A DNA stretch of 64,000 nucleotides from Actinomadura kijaniata NBRC 14229. Its GTDB lineage: Bacteria; Actinomycetota; Actinomycetes; Streptosporangiales; Streptosporangiaceae. Where the stretch lies: assembly GCF_001552175.1 (NCBI RefSeq), contig NZ_BCQR01000001.1, forward strand, positions 83,284 through 147,283. Reading direction: 5' to 3'. This document shows positions 1 to 11,770 of the stretch, piece after piece (position 1 is the stretch's first letter; every line of letters starts with the position of its first letter). The notes below the pieces were generated by a model, which saw only the letters and a list, made by a program, of their open reading frames with translations, did no database searches and was not told where the DNA came from. Position numbers and translations under genes: made by a program.

Positions 1-537
1 GAGCGTCCCGTCCGCGCCTACTCCCTGGGCATGCGGCAGCGGCTCGGCCTGGCCGCCGCGCTGCTGCGCCGCCCCCGGCTGCTGGTCCTCGACGAGCCCA
101 CCAACGGCCTGGACCCCCAGGGCATCCGAGAGATCCGCGACCTGCTCGCCGACCTCAACGCGGACGGCACCACGATCCTGCTGTGCAGCCACCTGCTCGC
201 CGAGGTCGAGGAGCTGTGCACCCGCGTCGGCGTGATGGACCGGGGGCGGCTGGTCCTCCAGTCCGACCTGGCGGAGATCCGCTCCCCCACCGGCCGGGTC
301 GCCGTCCGCTCCCCCGACGCCGACAAGGCCGCCGACCTGCTGGACGGCCGGGTCGAGCACCGCGACGGCGACCGGCTGCTGGTCCGCGCCGCCGACGCCG
401 CCGAGCTCAACACCCTGCTCGTCACCGAAGGCCTGCGCGTCACCGAGATCGGAGCGCAGCGACGCTCCCTGGAGGAGGTCGTCCTGAACCTCACCGGCAC
501 CGGCTCCGACCGGCTCGACCGGGAGCCGCAACGATGA
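1..537 (+). CDS. ABC transporter ATP-binding protein, C-terminal part (5' end outside window)
   Basis: This is the C-terminal 178 residues of an ABC ATPase that powers an ABC-2-type exporter at the cytoplasmic membrane. The frame is open from base 1, so the Walker A half lies upstream of the window. Visible in order are the signature motif (YSLGMRQRL, bases 19-45), Walker B with the catalytic Glu (LLVLDEP), the D-loop (TNGLDPQG) and the switch His (LLCSHLL). A roughly 80-residue C-terminal extension follows, typical of drug/antibiotic-type ABC-2 ATPases. The stop codon overlaps the start of the next gene (ATGA), so the two are translationally coupled and form one transporter. The substrate cannot be read from the sequence. 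Confidence 0.93.
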   Translation, partial: ERPVRAYSLGMRQRLGLAAALLRRPRLLVLDEPTNGLDPQGIREIRDLLADLNADGTTILLCSHLLAEVEELCTRVGVMDRGRLVLQSDLAEIRSPTGRVAVRSPDADKAADLLDGRVEHRDGDRLLVRAADAAELNTLLVTEGLRVTEIGAQRRSLEEVVLNLTGTGSDRLDREPQR

Positions 538-1364
538 TCACGACCGAGCTGGTGAAGCTGGTGCGGCGGCCCCGCACCTGGGTGTCGCTGCTGCTGCTGT
601 GCGGGCTCCCGGCGATCGTGGCGGTGTTCCTCGGCGTCACCGAGATCGCGCCGCGCCCCGGCGAGGGCCCGGCGTTCCTGTCGGCCGTCCTCTCCAGCGG
701 GCAGCTCTACCCGGCCGCGGCACTGGCGATGGTGCTGCCGCTGTTCCTGCCGGTGTCGGTCGCGGTGGTCGGCGGCGACTCGGTCGCGGGCGAGGCGGGC
801 GCGGGCATGCTGCGCTACCTGCTGGTGCGGCCGGTCGGCCGGACCCGGCTGCTGGTGGCCAAGCTGGTCGCGCTGGTCGCCTACGTGCTGCTGGCGGTCG
901 TCCTGATCGTGGTGACGTCGTACGCGATGGGCGTGACGATGCTCGGCGACGCGCCCGCGGAGGCCCTGGCCGGGCAGGACCTGCTCAGCTCGGTGTCGGG
1001 GACGTCGCTGACCCGCACCGAGCTGCTGCTGCGGGTCGCGGCGACCATGCTCTACGTCGGGGTGTGCATGCTGGGCGTCGGCGCGATCGCGCTGTTCCTG
1101 TCCACGCTGACCGACTCGGCGCTGGGCGCGGCGCTCGGCGCGCTCGCCGCGCTGATCACCAGCCAGGTGCTGGTGACGCTGGACGCCGCCGCGTCGGTCC
1201 GCCCCTACCTGCTGACCCGCTACTGGCTGGCGTGGGTGGACTTCTTCCGCGACCCGATCCTGTGGCGCGACATCGAACGCGGCCTGGCGCTCCAGGCCGT
1301 GTACGTGCTGGTGTTCCTGGCCGCCGCCTGGGCGAACTTCGCCACCCGCGACGTCACGAGCTGA
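534..1364 (+). CDS. ABC-2 type transporter permease
   Basis: A 276-aa integral membrane protein, the permease partner of the preceding ATPase. The ATG overlaps the ATPase stop by four bases. The sequence opens with a short basic segment (MITTELVKLVRRPRTW) typical of ABC-2 permeases, followed by about six hydrophobic segments near residues 19-38, 60-85, 105-130, 165-200, 205-225 and 250-272. Length and layout fit the ABC-2 membrane family acting as a dimer with two ATPase subunits. Substrate is unknown; efflux of a small molecule or peptide is the usual role. It runs tail-to-tail with the lipase gene with only three bases between the stops. Confidence 0.9.
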   Translation: MITTELVKLVRRPRTWVSLLLLCGLPAIVAVFLGVTEIAPRPGEGPAFLSAVLSSGQLYPAAALAMVLPLFLPVSVAVVGGDSVAGEAGAGMLRYLLVRPVGRTRLLVAKLVALVAYVLLAVVLIVVTSYAMGVTMLGDAPAEALAGQDLLSSVSGTSLTRTELLLRVAATMLYVGVCMLGVGAIALFLSTLTDSALGAALGALAALITSQVLVTLDAAASVRPYLLTRYWLAWVDFFRDPILWRDIERGLALQAVYVLVFLAAAWANFATRDVTS

Positions 1365-1367
1365 CCG

Positions 1368-2168
1368 TCACCCGCGCGGCGCCCCGCAGTCGCCGCGCCC
1401 GGGCCGCGACGGCGGCCCCGCGTCCAGCGCCCGCGTGACGATCGCGGTGACCAGCGGGTCGGCCGGGAGCCCGGTGTGGCCGACCCGCGCGTTCGGGCAC
1501 ACCTCCTGGACGCCCACCCCGGTCGCCCCCGGCAGCCGCGACGCCTCGGGCCGCACGGTCTCGTCGTCGTCGGTCCACACCGAGACCCAGCGGGGCGGGT
1601 CGGGCGCGCGGTCCCCCAGCTCCCGCAGCAGGCCGCTGCCGGGCACGAGCTGGCGGCACGCCTCCGGGCAGGCGCCCGGCGCCAGCGCCGACCCGGCCGC
1701 CGCCAGGTCCGCGCCCTGGTGCGGCGACCCGAGCGTGACGATCCGCCGCGCCTTGCCGGCGCCGTCGTGCTCGCGCACCCACAGGCGCGCCACGACGCCG
1801 CCCGCCGAGTGCGCCACCACGTCCACCGACGGCGCGCCGCCGCGCAGCGCCTCGGTCACCCGGCGGTCCAGCACCCGGGCCTGCTCGCGCAGGTCGCCGG
1901 TGCCGTCGCCGGGCATCTCCACCACGGCCGCCTCCCGGCCCGCGCCCCGCAGCCGGGCCGCCAGCACCCGCAGCCCGCCGGTCCCGCCGCCGTACCCCGG
2001 GACCAGCAACACGGGCCCGGGACGGTCCTGCGCCACCGCGTCCGCGCCGGAGGACCGCGCGAGCAGCACCCGCCCCGCCACGGCCCCGACCAGGAGCAGC
2101 GCCAGGGCCCCCACCGTCAGCACGAACACCCGCCGCTGCGGGCTGAGCCCCGCCAGCCGATCACGCAT
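1368..2168 (-). CDS. Membrane-anchored alpha/beta-hydrolase, lipase/esterase
   Basis: A 266-aa predicted extracytoplasmic esterase or lipase. Residues 13-36 form one hydrophobic segment (signal anchor), followed by a short linker and an alpha/beta-hydrolase domain. The oxyanion region LLVPGYGG (about 54-61) and the nucleophile elbow AHSAG (Ser121) are clear. Asp residues in VWTDDDE and a late His (VGHTG, about residue 238) are candidates for the rest of the triad. It resembles the bacterial triacylglycerol-lipase/PGAP1-like group that hydrolyses lipid esters outside the cell. Several Cys in the C-terminal half suggest disulphides, fitting export. The frame stays open another 41 codons upstream, but that part is Gly/Arg-rich, so the ATG at 2168 is preferred. 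Substrate not determined. Confidence 0.82.
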   Translation of the reverse strand: MRDRLAGLSPQRRVFVLTVGALALLLVGAVAGRVLLARSSGADAVAQDRPGPVLLVPGYGGGTGGLRVLAARLRGAGREAAVVEMPGDGTGDLREQARVLDRRVTEALRGGAPSVDVVAHSAGGVVARLWVREHDGAGKARRIVTLGSPHQGADLAAAGSALAPGACPEACRQLVPGSGLLRELGDRAPDPPRWVSVWTDDDETVRPEASRLPGATGVGVQEVCPNARVGHTGLPADPLVTAIVTRALDAGPPSRPGRGDCGAPRG

Positions 2169-2331
2169 GCATCCCAGAATGCCCGGAGAATCCCCGAACG
2201 GCACGACTCCCCGCGGAGTACCGGCCCCCGCCCGCCTACGCCCGGGGGCCGAGGACCGAACACCTCCCCCGCCGGACGCGCCGCCCCGCACCCGGCGGCG
2301 AAGGTGGTGGCGACCGCGAGAGGAGGCCCCG

Positions 2332-2427
2332 ATGGCCCGTCAGACCCGCGTCCGCCGCCGTCCCGCCCGGCGTTCCACGCCCGGCCCGGACCTGCGCACA
2401 CCGAGCGGCCGCCCCCTCCCCTACTGA
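2332..2427 (+). CDS. Candidate small basic peptide (31 aa)
   Basis: A 31-codon open frame, ATG to TGA, starts seven bases after a strong ribosome-binding site (AGGAGG at about 2321-2326) and ends 28 bases before the esterase gene. The peptide is strongly basic (MARQTRVRRRPARRS at the N-terminus) and ends GRPLPY. Neither a family nor a function is recognised. The good Shine-Dalgarno sequence and its position directly before another gene are the only reasons to list it. It could be a leader peptide or a chance frame, since Arg/Pro codons are common in any frame of such G+C-rich DNA. Confidence 0.35.
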   Translation: MARQTRVRRRPARRSTPGPDLRTPSGRPLPY

Positions 2428-2455
2428 GCCCCTACCGACTTCCCGGGAGCACGCC

Positions 2456-3397
2456 ATGCCCATCCTGCCGGAACTCCGGCCCATGCTGGAACGCATCGCC
2501 GCCGCCCGCGCGCGGCAGGCCGTTCCGCCGTCCCTCACCGGGCAGCGCACCATGATCGCCGCGCAGCAGCCGATGCGGCTGCGCCTGATGGAGCCCGCCC
2601 CGAAGGCCGACCGCGCCGAGCACCGCGTCCCCGTGCCCGGCGGGGAGATCATTGTGCGGGTGTTCACGCCGCCCGGCGCGGACGGGCCGCTCCCCGCCCA
2701 CCTGCACGTCCACGGCGGCGGCTGGTGGCTGGGACTGCACGAGCCGCACGACGCCGCCTGCGCCCGCCTCGCCGTGGACGCCGGCTGCGCGGTCGTCTCG
2801 CCCGACCACCGGCTCGCGCCGGAGCACCCCTTCCCGGCCCCGGCCGAGGACGTGTACGCCACGCTGCTGTGGACCGTCGAGCACGCCGCCGGCCTGGGCG
2901 TCGACCCCGGGCGCGTCTCGGTCGGCGGCGTGTCCTCCGGCGGCAACCTCGCCGCCGCCGCGGCGCTCATGGCCCGCGACCGGGGCGGCCCCGCCCTGGC
3001 CGCGCAGCTCCTGGAGGTCGCGCCGCTCGACCTGACGCTGACCGCGCTCGCCGACGTCGAACCCGTCCCCGGCCTGCCGCTCACCCGCGAGGACGTGGCA
3101 CGGTACGTCGGCCACTACGCCGCCGGCACCCCGCGCGAGCACCCGTACCTGTCGCCGCTGCGCGCCGAGGACCTGTCGGGCCTCCCCCCGGCGCGGATCA
3201 TGACGGCGGAGTACGACCTCCTGCGCGACGACGGCGAACGCTACGCCGCCCGCCTCACCGAGGCGGGCGTCCCCGCCGCCGTCACGCGCTGGGCGGGCCA
3301 CATCCACGGCTCCCACGAGATGACCGCGCTGCTGCCCTCGGCCCGCGAGTGGCAGGCGCTCAACGCGGCGTTCCTCCGCGACCGGCTACGGCGCTGA
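2456..3397 (+). CDS. Alpha/beta-hydrolase, HSL-family (type IV) esterase
   Basis: A 313-aa cytoplasmic carboxylesterase of the hormone-sensitive-lipase family. The oxyanion motif HGGGW is at residues 86-90, the nucleophile elbow GVSSG at 158-162 (Ser160), an Asp candidate in EYDLLRDDG and the catalytic His in GHIHGS near the C-terminus. Length, motif order and the PDHRLAPEHPFPAP block after the oxyanion loop are typical. It would hydrolyse short-chain acyl esters or act as an amidase or lactonase; the natural substrate is unknown. The ATG follows a weak GGGAG seven to eight bases upstream. It is convergent with the aldo/keto reductase at the left end of the encapsulin operon, the stops overlapping by 12 bases. 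Confidence 0.9.
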   Translation: MPILPELRPMLERIAAARARQAVPPSLTGQRTMIAAQQPMRLRLMEPAPKADRAEHRVPVPGGEIIVRVFTPPGADGPLPAHLHVHGGGWWLGLHEPHDAACARLAVDAGCAVVSPDHRLAPEHPFPAPAEDVYATLLWTVEHAAGLGVDPGRVSVGGVSSGGNLAAAAALMARDRGGPALAAQLLEVAPLDLTLTALADVEPVPGLPLTREDVARYVGHYAAGTPREHPYLSPLRAEDLSGLPPARIMTAEYDLLRDDGERYAARLTEAGVPAAVTRWAGHIHGSHEMTALLPSAREWQALNAAFLRDRLRR

Positions 3398-4372
3398 CGG
3401 GCCGGTCCCGGCACCGGTGCGGTCGATGGCCGCGCGGATCTCGGCCAGGTCCTCCCCGGTCAGCTCCAGGTTCCCGGCCGTGACCCAGCCGTCGACCTGG
3501 TCGGGCCGCCGCGCCCCGACGATCGCGCCGGTCACGCCGGGCCAGGCCAGCGTCCACGCCACCGCGACCGCGCCCGGCGTCACCCCGTGCCGGTCGGCGA
3601 CCGGGCGCAGGGCGTCGGCCAGCGCGAGGTTCGCGGCCAGGCCGGTGGTGAAGTCGGGGGCGGCGCGCCGCCAGTCGTCGGCGGGCAGGGCGGCGGCGCG
3701 TTCGGCGGTGAACGCCCCGGTCAGCAGCCCCGACTGCATCGGCGAGTACACGATCACGCCGGTGTCGTGGGCGGCGCACCAGGCGACCTCGTCGGCGAAC
3801 GACCGGTTGATCGCCGAGAACGGCGGCTGGAGCGTGTCCACGTGCCCGGCGCGTTCGGCGGCCTCCAGCCGGTCCACGCGGTGGTTGGACAGCCCGACCG
3901 CGCGGACCTTCCCCTCGGCCCTCAGGTCCAGCATGGTCTGCCAGTACTCCTCGACGGGATCTCCCGCGTCGGGGATCTGGTGGACCTGGTACAGGTCGAT
4001 GCGTTCGACGCGCAGCCGCCGCAACGACGCCTCCACCTCGCGGCGGATCGAGGCGGGCGTGACGACCCGCGACACCCGCCCCTGGTCGTCCCAGACCTCG
4101 CCGCACTTGGTGAACACGTAGGGCCGGTCGGACTCGGGCAGCCCGTCCAGGGCCTTTGCGACGATCTCCTCCGAGTGCCCGAGCCCGTACACCGCGGCGG
4201 TGTCGATCCAGTTGACGCCGTGTTCCAGCGCCCGCCGGACCGCCGCCACCGAGTCGCCGTCGTCCTGGCTCCCCCACCCGTGCTGCCACTGCCCGCCGAC
4301 CGCCCAGGCCCCGAAGCCCACCCGCGTGATCTCCATGTCGGTCGTGCCGAACCGCACCTTGCGCAACGTCAT
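3386..4372 (-). CDS. Aldo/keto reductase, last gene of the encapsulin operon
   Basis: A 328-aa NADPH-dependent oxidoreductase of the aldo/keto reductase superfamily ((beta/alpha)8 barrel, cytoplasmic). The catalytic tetrad is visible: Asp57 and Tyr62 (NWIDTAAVYG), Lys89 (VFTKCG) and His131 (LYQVHQ). A C-terminal cofactor-binding block (GAIVGARRPDQV) is also present. The family reduces aldehydes and ketones to alcohols. It starts 17 bases after the polyprenyl synthase stop and runs the same way, so it is probably co-transcribed with the terpene cyclase and the two shell genes. A role in tailoring the terpenoid product is inferred from position only. It has no evident disordered tail that would mark it as shell cargo. 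Confidence 0.9.
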   Translation of the reverse strand: MTLRKVRFGTTDMEITRVGFGAWAVGGQWQHGWGSQDDGDSVAAVRRALEHGVNWIDTAAVYGLGHSEEIVAKALDGLPESDRPYVFTKCGEVWDDQGRVSRVVTPASIRREVEASLRRLRVERIDLYQVHQIPDAGDPVEEYWQTMLDLRAEGKVRAVGLSNHRVDRLEAAERAGHVDTLQPPFSAINRSFADEVAWCAAHDTGVIVYSPMQSGLLTGAFTAERAAALPADDWRRAAPDFTTGLAANLALADALRPVADRHGVTPGAVAVAWTLAWPGVTGAIVGARRPDQVDGWVTAGNLELTGEDLAEIRAAIDRTGAGTGPSAP

Positions 4373-4389
4373 GCGACCATCATGACCGG

Positions 4390-5430
4390 TCAGTGATCGC
4401 GGCGCGTCACCAGCCGGGCCACCGCGTCCAGCTCCTGGTGGGCCGGGGACTCCGGGGCCGCCATCGCCAGCTCGGCGAGGGCCCCGGTCATCAGCTCGTC
4501 GGCGCGCCGCGACGCCCACGCCCGCCCGCCCGCGTCCTCCACCAGCCGCGCCGCCCGCGCCAGCTCGGCGTCCCCGAGCGGCTCCTTCCCCAGATACAGC
4601 GTCCCCAGCTCCCGGCCCGCGTCCGTGCCGGACGCCAGGGCCGCCACCACCGGCAGCGACTTCTTGCGGTTGCGCAGGTCGGAGTAGACGGGCTTGCCGG
4701 TGACGGCCGGGTCGCCCCAGATGCCCAGCAGGTCGTCGACGAGCTGGAACGCCAGGCCGAGGCCCTCCCCGAACGCCCGCAGCCGCTCCACCCGTTCGCG
4801 CGTCGCGCCGCCGAACATCCCGCCCAGCGCGCACGACGCGCCCATCAGCGCGGCCGTCTTGCCCGACGCCATCGCCAGGCACTCGGCGAGCGCGACGTCG
4901 GCGCGTTCCTCGAACGCCATGTCCGCGCTCTGCCCCTCCACCAGGTCCAGCATGGCGCGGGACAGCACGCCCACCGCGCCGCGCGCCGCCGGGCCGGGGG
5001 CGGCGGCGACCATCTCGAACGCCGCCGCCAGCAGCGCGTCCCCGGCCAGGATCGCCGCGTTCGCGCCGAACACGCTCCACGCCGTCGCGCGGTGCCGCCG
5101 GGTCAGGTCGCCGTCCATCACGTCGTCGTGCAGCAGCGAGAAGTTGTGCGCGAGCTCCACGGCGACGGCGGCGGGCAGCGCGTCGGCCGCCGTCCCGCCG
5201 ACCGCCTCGGCGCACAGCAGCGTCAGCGCCGGGCGGATCGCCTTGCCCGCCCCGCCCCGCGCGGGCCGGTCCTCCTCGTCGCGCCAGCCGAAGTGGTAGG
5301 CGGCGATCCGGCGCATCACCGAGGGCAGCTCCGCCACCACCTCGCGCAGCGCCGGATCGAGCAGGCCGCGGCTCCACACCAGCGCCTCGGCCGCCGAACG
5401 CGCCGTTCCCGTCTCCTGGGTCGCCGACAT
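4390..5430 (-). CDS. Polyprenyl diphosphate synthase, probable family 2 encapsulin-associated type
   Basis: A 346-aa trans-isoprenyl diphosphate synthase that condenses isopentenyl diphosphate with an allylic diphosphate. The GKAIRP block (62-67), the first Asp-rich motif DDVMD (102-106), the GKPVYSD-type Lys region and the second Asp-rich motif starting DDLLGIWGD (232-240) are all present, so it should be active. Product length is not evident. The ATG has an excellent ribosome-binding site (GAAGGAGG, seven to eight bases upstream). It lies 17 bases after the second shell gene. Polyprenyl synthases are a known cargo class beside family 2B encapsulins, and the opening (TGTARSAAEALVWSRGL) resembles that group as I recall it. 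It could supply the neighbouring cyclase with farnesyl or geranyl diphosphate. Confidence 0.9.
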   Translation of the reverse strand: MSATQETGTARSAAEALVWSRGLLDPALREVVAELPSVMRRIAAYHFGWRDEEDRPARGGAGKAIRPALTLLCAEAVGGTAADALPAAVAVELAHNFSLLHDDVMDGDLTRRHRATAWSVFGANAAILAGDALLAAAFEMVAAAPGPAARGAVGVLSRAMLDLVEGQSADMAFEERADVALAECLAMASGKTAALMGASCALGGMFGGATRERVERLRAFGEGLGLAFQLVDDLLGIWGDPAVTGKPVYSDLRNRKKSLPVVAALASGTDAGRELGTLYLGKEPLGDAELARAARLVEDAGGRAWASRRADELMTGALAELAMAAPESPAHQELDAVARLVTRRDH

Positions 5431-5447
5431 CGAGACCTCCTTCGCGC

Positions 5448-6833
5448 TCACCGGTTGATCTCGACGTTCTCCAGGACGCCGAGCGCGTCCGGCACCAGCA
5501 CGGCCGCCGAGTAGTACACGCTGACCAGGTACGACAGGATCGCCTGCTCGCTGACGCCCATGAACCGCACCGACAGGCCCGGCTGGAACTCGTCGGGGAT
5601 GCCGGTCCGGTGCAGGCCGATCACGCCCTGGTCGTCCTCGCCGGTCCGCAGCACCAGCACCGAGGACGTCCCGGTCCGGCTGATCGGGATCTTGTCGCAG
5701 GGCAGGATCGGCACGCCGCGCCAGGCCATCACGGGCCGCCCCTCGCACACCGTCCCCTCCGGGTAGACACCGCGCCTGGTGCACTCGCGGCCGAACGCGG
5801 CGATCGTCCTGGGATGCGCCAGGAAGAACCGCGACCTGCGGCGGCGGCTCAGCAGCTCGTCCATGTCGTCGGGGGTGGGCGGCCCGGTCCGGGTCGGGAT
5901 GCGCTGCCGCAGGTCGCAGTTGTGGAGCAGCCCGAAGTCGCGGTTGTTGACCAGCTCGTGCTCCTGGCGCTCGCGCAACGCCTCGATCGTCAGGCGGAGC
6001 TGCTGCTCGACCTGGTCCATCGGGCCGTTGTAGAGATCGGCGACGCGGGTGTGGATGCGCAGCCGCGTCTGGGCGACGCTCAGCTCGTACTCGCGCGGCG
6101 ACGGCTCGTAGTCCACGAACGTGCCCGGCAGCACCGGCTCGCCCTCGTGCCCGGCCGCCAGGGCGATCTCGGCCTCGCCCGCCTTGTTGCGCGGGAGGTC
6201 GGGGGCGTTGCGGTACTCCTCCAGGCGGTCCCGCAGCGCCTCGTGCCGGTCGGCCAGCTCCCCGACCGCCGCGCGCGGCAGGGCGAGGACCGTGCAGGGG
6301 GTGAGCGCCTTGGCGGCGTACTCCCATTCGGCGTCGCCGTCGGCCAGGACGTCCGCGCCGAAGAACTGCCCGTCGGCCAGCACGTCCAGCTCGACCGGCT
6401 CGCCGTACTCGCCGCGCCCGATCCGGGAGACCTTGCCGTGCGCGATCAGCACGACCCGGTCCACCGGGCGCCCCGGCTCGACGATCATGTCGCCGGGCTC
6501 GTACTCGTGCTGGGTGAGCCGTCCGGCCAGCGCCTCCAGCGCCTCCGTCCCGGCGGGCGTCGCGTGCATCCCGCGCAGCGGCGGCAGCTCGGCCAGCTCG
6601 GCGGGGACGACCTGGACGTCGGCGCCGGTGTTGAGGAACGTCAGCCGTCCGTCGCCCACCGTGTAGGCGAGCCGGCGGTTCACCCGGTAGGCGCCGCCGC
6701 GCGCCTCCACCCAGGGCAGCATCCGCAGGAGCCAGCGCGGTGTGATGCTCTGCATCATCGGCGCGGACTTGGTGGTCGTCGCCAGGTTCCGTGCCGCCCT
6801 GGTGTCGAGGCTGAGCTGCTGTGTCTGCGTCAC
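5448..6833 (-). CDS. Family 2B encapsulin shell protein (cNMP-binding domain insert), paralogue 1
   Basis: A 461-aa HK97-fold shell protomer with an embedded Crp/Fnr-like cyclic-nucleotide-binding domain, the hallmark of family 2B encapsulins. The N-terminal arm holds the block [18 protein letters not shown]. Residues about 85-205 form the beta-roll domain ([23 protein letters not shown]). The rest is the capsid fold, with blocks such as [17 protein letters not shown] and [19 protein letters not shown]. No helix-turn-helix follows the cNMP domain, so it is not a Crp regulator. It starts with GTG six bases after the cyclase stop, with GGAGG nine bases upstream. Such proteins assemble into cages around cargo enzymes. 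It is paralogous to the shell gene at 9200-10582, sharing a 123-nt stretch of identical DNA (5901-6023). Confidence 0.93.
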   Translation of the reverse strand: MTQTQQLSLDTRAARNLATTTKSAPMMQSITPRWLLRMLPWVEARGGAYRVNRRLAYTVGDGRLTFLNTGADVQVVPAELAELPPLRGMHATPAGTEALEALAGRLTQHEYEPGDMIVEPGRPVDRVVLIAHGKVSRIGRGEYGEPVELDVLADGQFFGADVLADGDAEWEYAAKALTPCTVLALPRAAVGELADRHEALRDRLEEYRNAPDLPRNKAGEAEIALAAGHEGEPVLPGTFVDYEPSPREYELSVAQTRLRIHTRVADLYNGPMDQVEQQLRLTIEALRERQEHELVNNRDFGLLHNCDLRQRIPTRTGPPTPDDMDELLSRRRRSRFFLAHPRTIAAFGRECTRRGVYPEGTVCEGRPVMAWRGVPILPCDKIPISRTGTSSVLVLRTGEDDQGVIGLHRTGIPDEFQPGLSVRFMGVSEQAILSYLVSVYYSAAVLVPDALGVLENVEINR

Positions 6834-6839
6834 GGTTCG

Positions 6840-10667
<3,828 letters not shown>

Positions 10668-10816
10668 CGGGAGAGTGTCCTTACCTTTCCGCCCCAGCAG
10701 TCACCCCCGTGACGACTTCCGATCAAGTCCGCGTACATCCACGGGAGCAGGCCGGTCCGCCGACTGACATCTTCCGTCCGACGCGCGGGGGCGCACCGCC
10801 GCGCGAGAGTACCGGC

Positions 10817-11722
10817 ATGCGCCCAACGAAGATCTCCTCCCTGCCCCGGACCGCAATGACCGCCTTCGCCACCACCGCCGTGCTGGCCGCCCCCGTCCTC
10901 GCCGCCACCACCCTCCTGACCACCGACGCCGACGCCGCGACGCGCGGGCGCGTCGTGGAGGTGACGGTGGGGACCGACGGCTTCACCGCGCCCGCCGCCG
11001 TCCGCCCGGGCCCGGTCGCGTTCCGCGTCACCGCCGCCGACCCCGAGGGCGCCTACCTCGGCCTGGTCCGGCTGCGCCCCGGCGTCACCCTCCAGCGCTA
11101 CCTGACGGACCTGGAGAAGGCGTACGGCGCGGGCGACCCCGCGGCCGCCCGGGCGGTGCAGCGCGAGGTCGTCATGTTCGGCGGCGCCGCGGTCCAGCCG
11201 GGCACGCCCGTCACCTACGGGACGCGGCTGGCCCCCGGCTCCTACCACCTGATCGACTTCAGGGAGGTCGGGCGTCCGGGGCTGGCCGCCAAGGTGCGGC
11301 CGCTGACGGTGCGGCCCGGCGCGGGCGCCGCGGCCGAGCCGCGCGCCGAGGCGCGGATCGTGCAGCGCGAGACGCCCGAGGGCCCCCGCTTCGACGCCCC
11401 GGCCGAGATCCGCTCCGGCGCGACGGTCCGCGTGGTCAACCGTTCCCGCCAGTACAACGAGGCCATCCTCATGCCCGTCCGCCCCGGCACCACCGGCGAG
11501 CAGGTCGGCGCGTTCTACCGGGGCATGGACGGCGGGCCGCAGGCGCCCTCGCCGTTCACCGGCGGCCCGGCCGGGATGGTCCCGCTGTCGCCGGGGCGCG
11601 CGGCGACCTTCGCCGCGCCGCTCAGGCCCGGCACGTACGCGCTGGTCACCTGGCTGCGCAGCTCCGACACCGGCCGCATGTTCGCCGCCCAGGGCATGCA
11701 CAGGCTGGTGACGGTCAGGTGA
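10817..11722 (+). CDS. Secreted protein of unknown function with an internal duplication
   Basis: A 301-aa protein with a signal peptide: basic start ([14 protein letters not shown]), hydrophobic core ([13 protein letters not shown]) and an Ala-rich cleavage region (DADAA) near residues 37-41. The mature part is beta-rich and looks like two related halves. [20 protein letters not shown] followed by [11 protein letters not shown] in the first half is echoed by [20 protein letters not shown] followed by [14 protein letters not shown] in the second. The pattern recalls cupredoxin-like sandwiches, but no copper-ligand set is obvious. The family is not recognised. It diverges from the encapsulin operon across about 230 bp and ends at a strong hairpin. 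ATG at 10817 is chosen because the signal peptide begins there; the ribosome-binding site is weak. Confidence 0.8.
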   Translation: MRPTKISSLPRTAMTAFATTAVLAAPVLAATTLLTTDADAATRGRVVEVTVGTDGFTAPAAVRPGPVAFRVTAADPEGAYLGLVRLRPGVTLQRYLTDLEKAYGAGDPAAARAVQREVVMFGGAAVQPGTPVTYGTRLAPGSYHLIDFREVGRPGLAAKVRPLTVRPGAGAAAEPRAEARIVQRETPEGPRFDAPAEIRSGATVRVVNRSRQYNEAILMPVRPGTTGEQVGAFYRGMDGGPQAPSPFTGGPAGMVPLSPGRAATFAAPLRPGTYALVTWLRSSDTGRMFAAQGMHRLVTVR

Positions 11723-11755
11723 GGGAGCCGGTGGGATCTCCTCCCACCGGCTCCC
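11723..11755. terminator. Bidirectional hairpin terminator
   Basis: A perfect 14-bp inverted repeat (GGGAGCCGGTGGGA and its complement) with a 5-base loop starts on the base after the stop of the secreted-protein gene. It lies between that gene and the convergent MFS gene, so it can serve both. No T-run follows, as is usual in actinomycetes. Confidence 0.8.
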
Positions 11756-11770
11756 GTCGCACGTCCGGGG

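Noticed and set aside
5448..6833. Crp/Fnr-type transcription factor (and likewise 9200-10582)
   Set aside because: The cNMP-binding domain is present, but no helix-turn-helix follows. Instead the remaining residues match the encapsulin capsid fold of family 2B.
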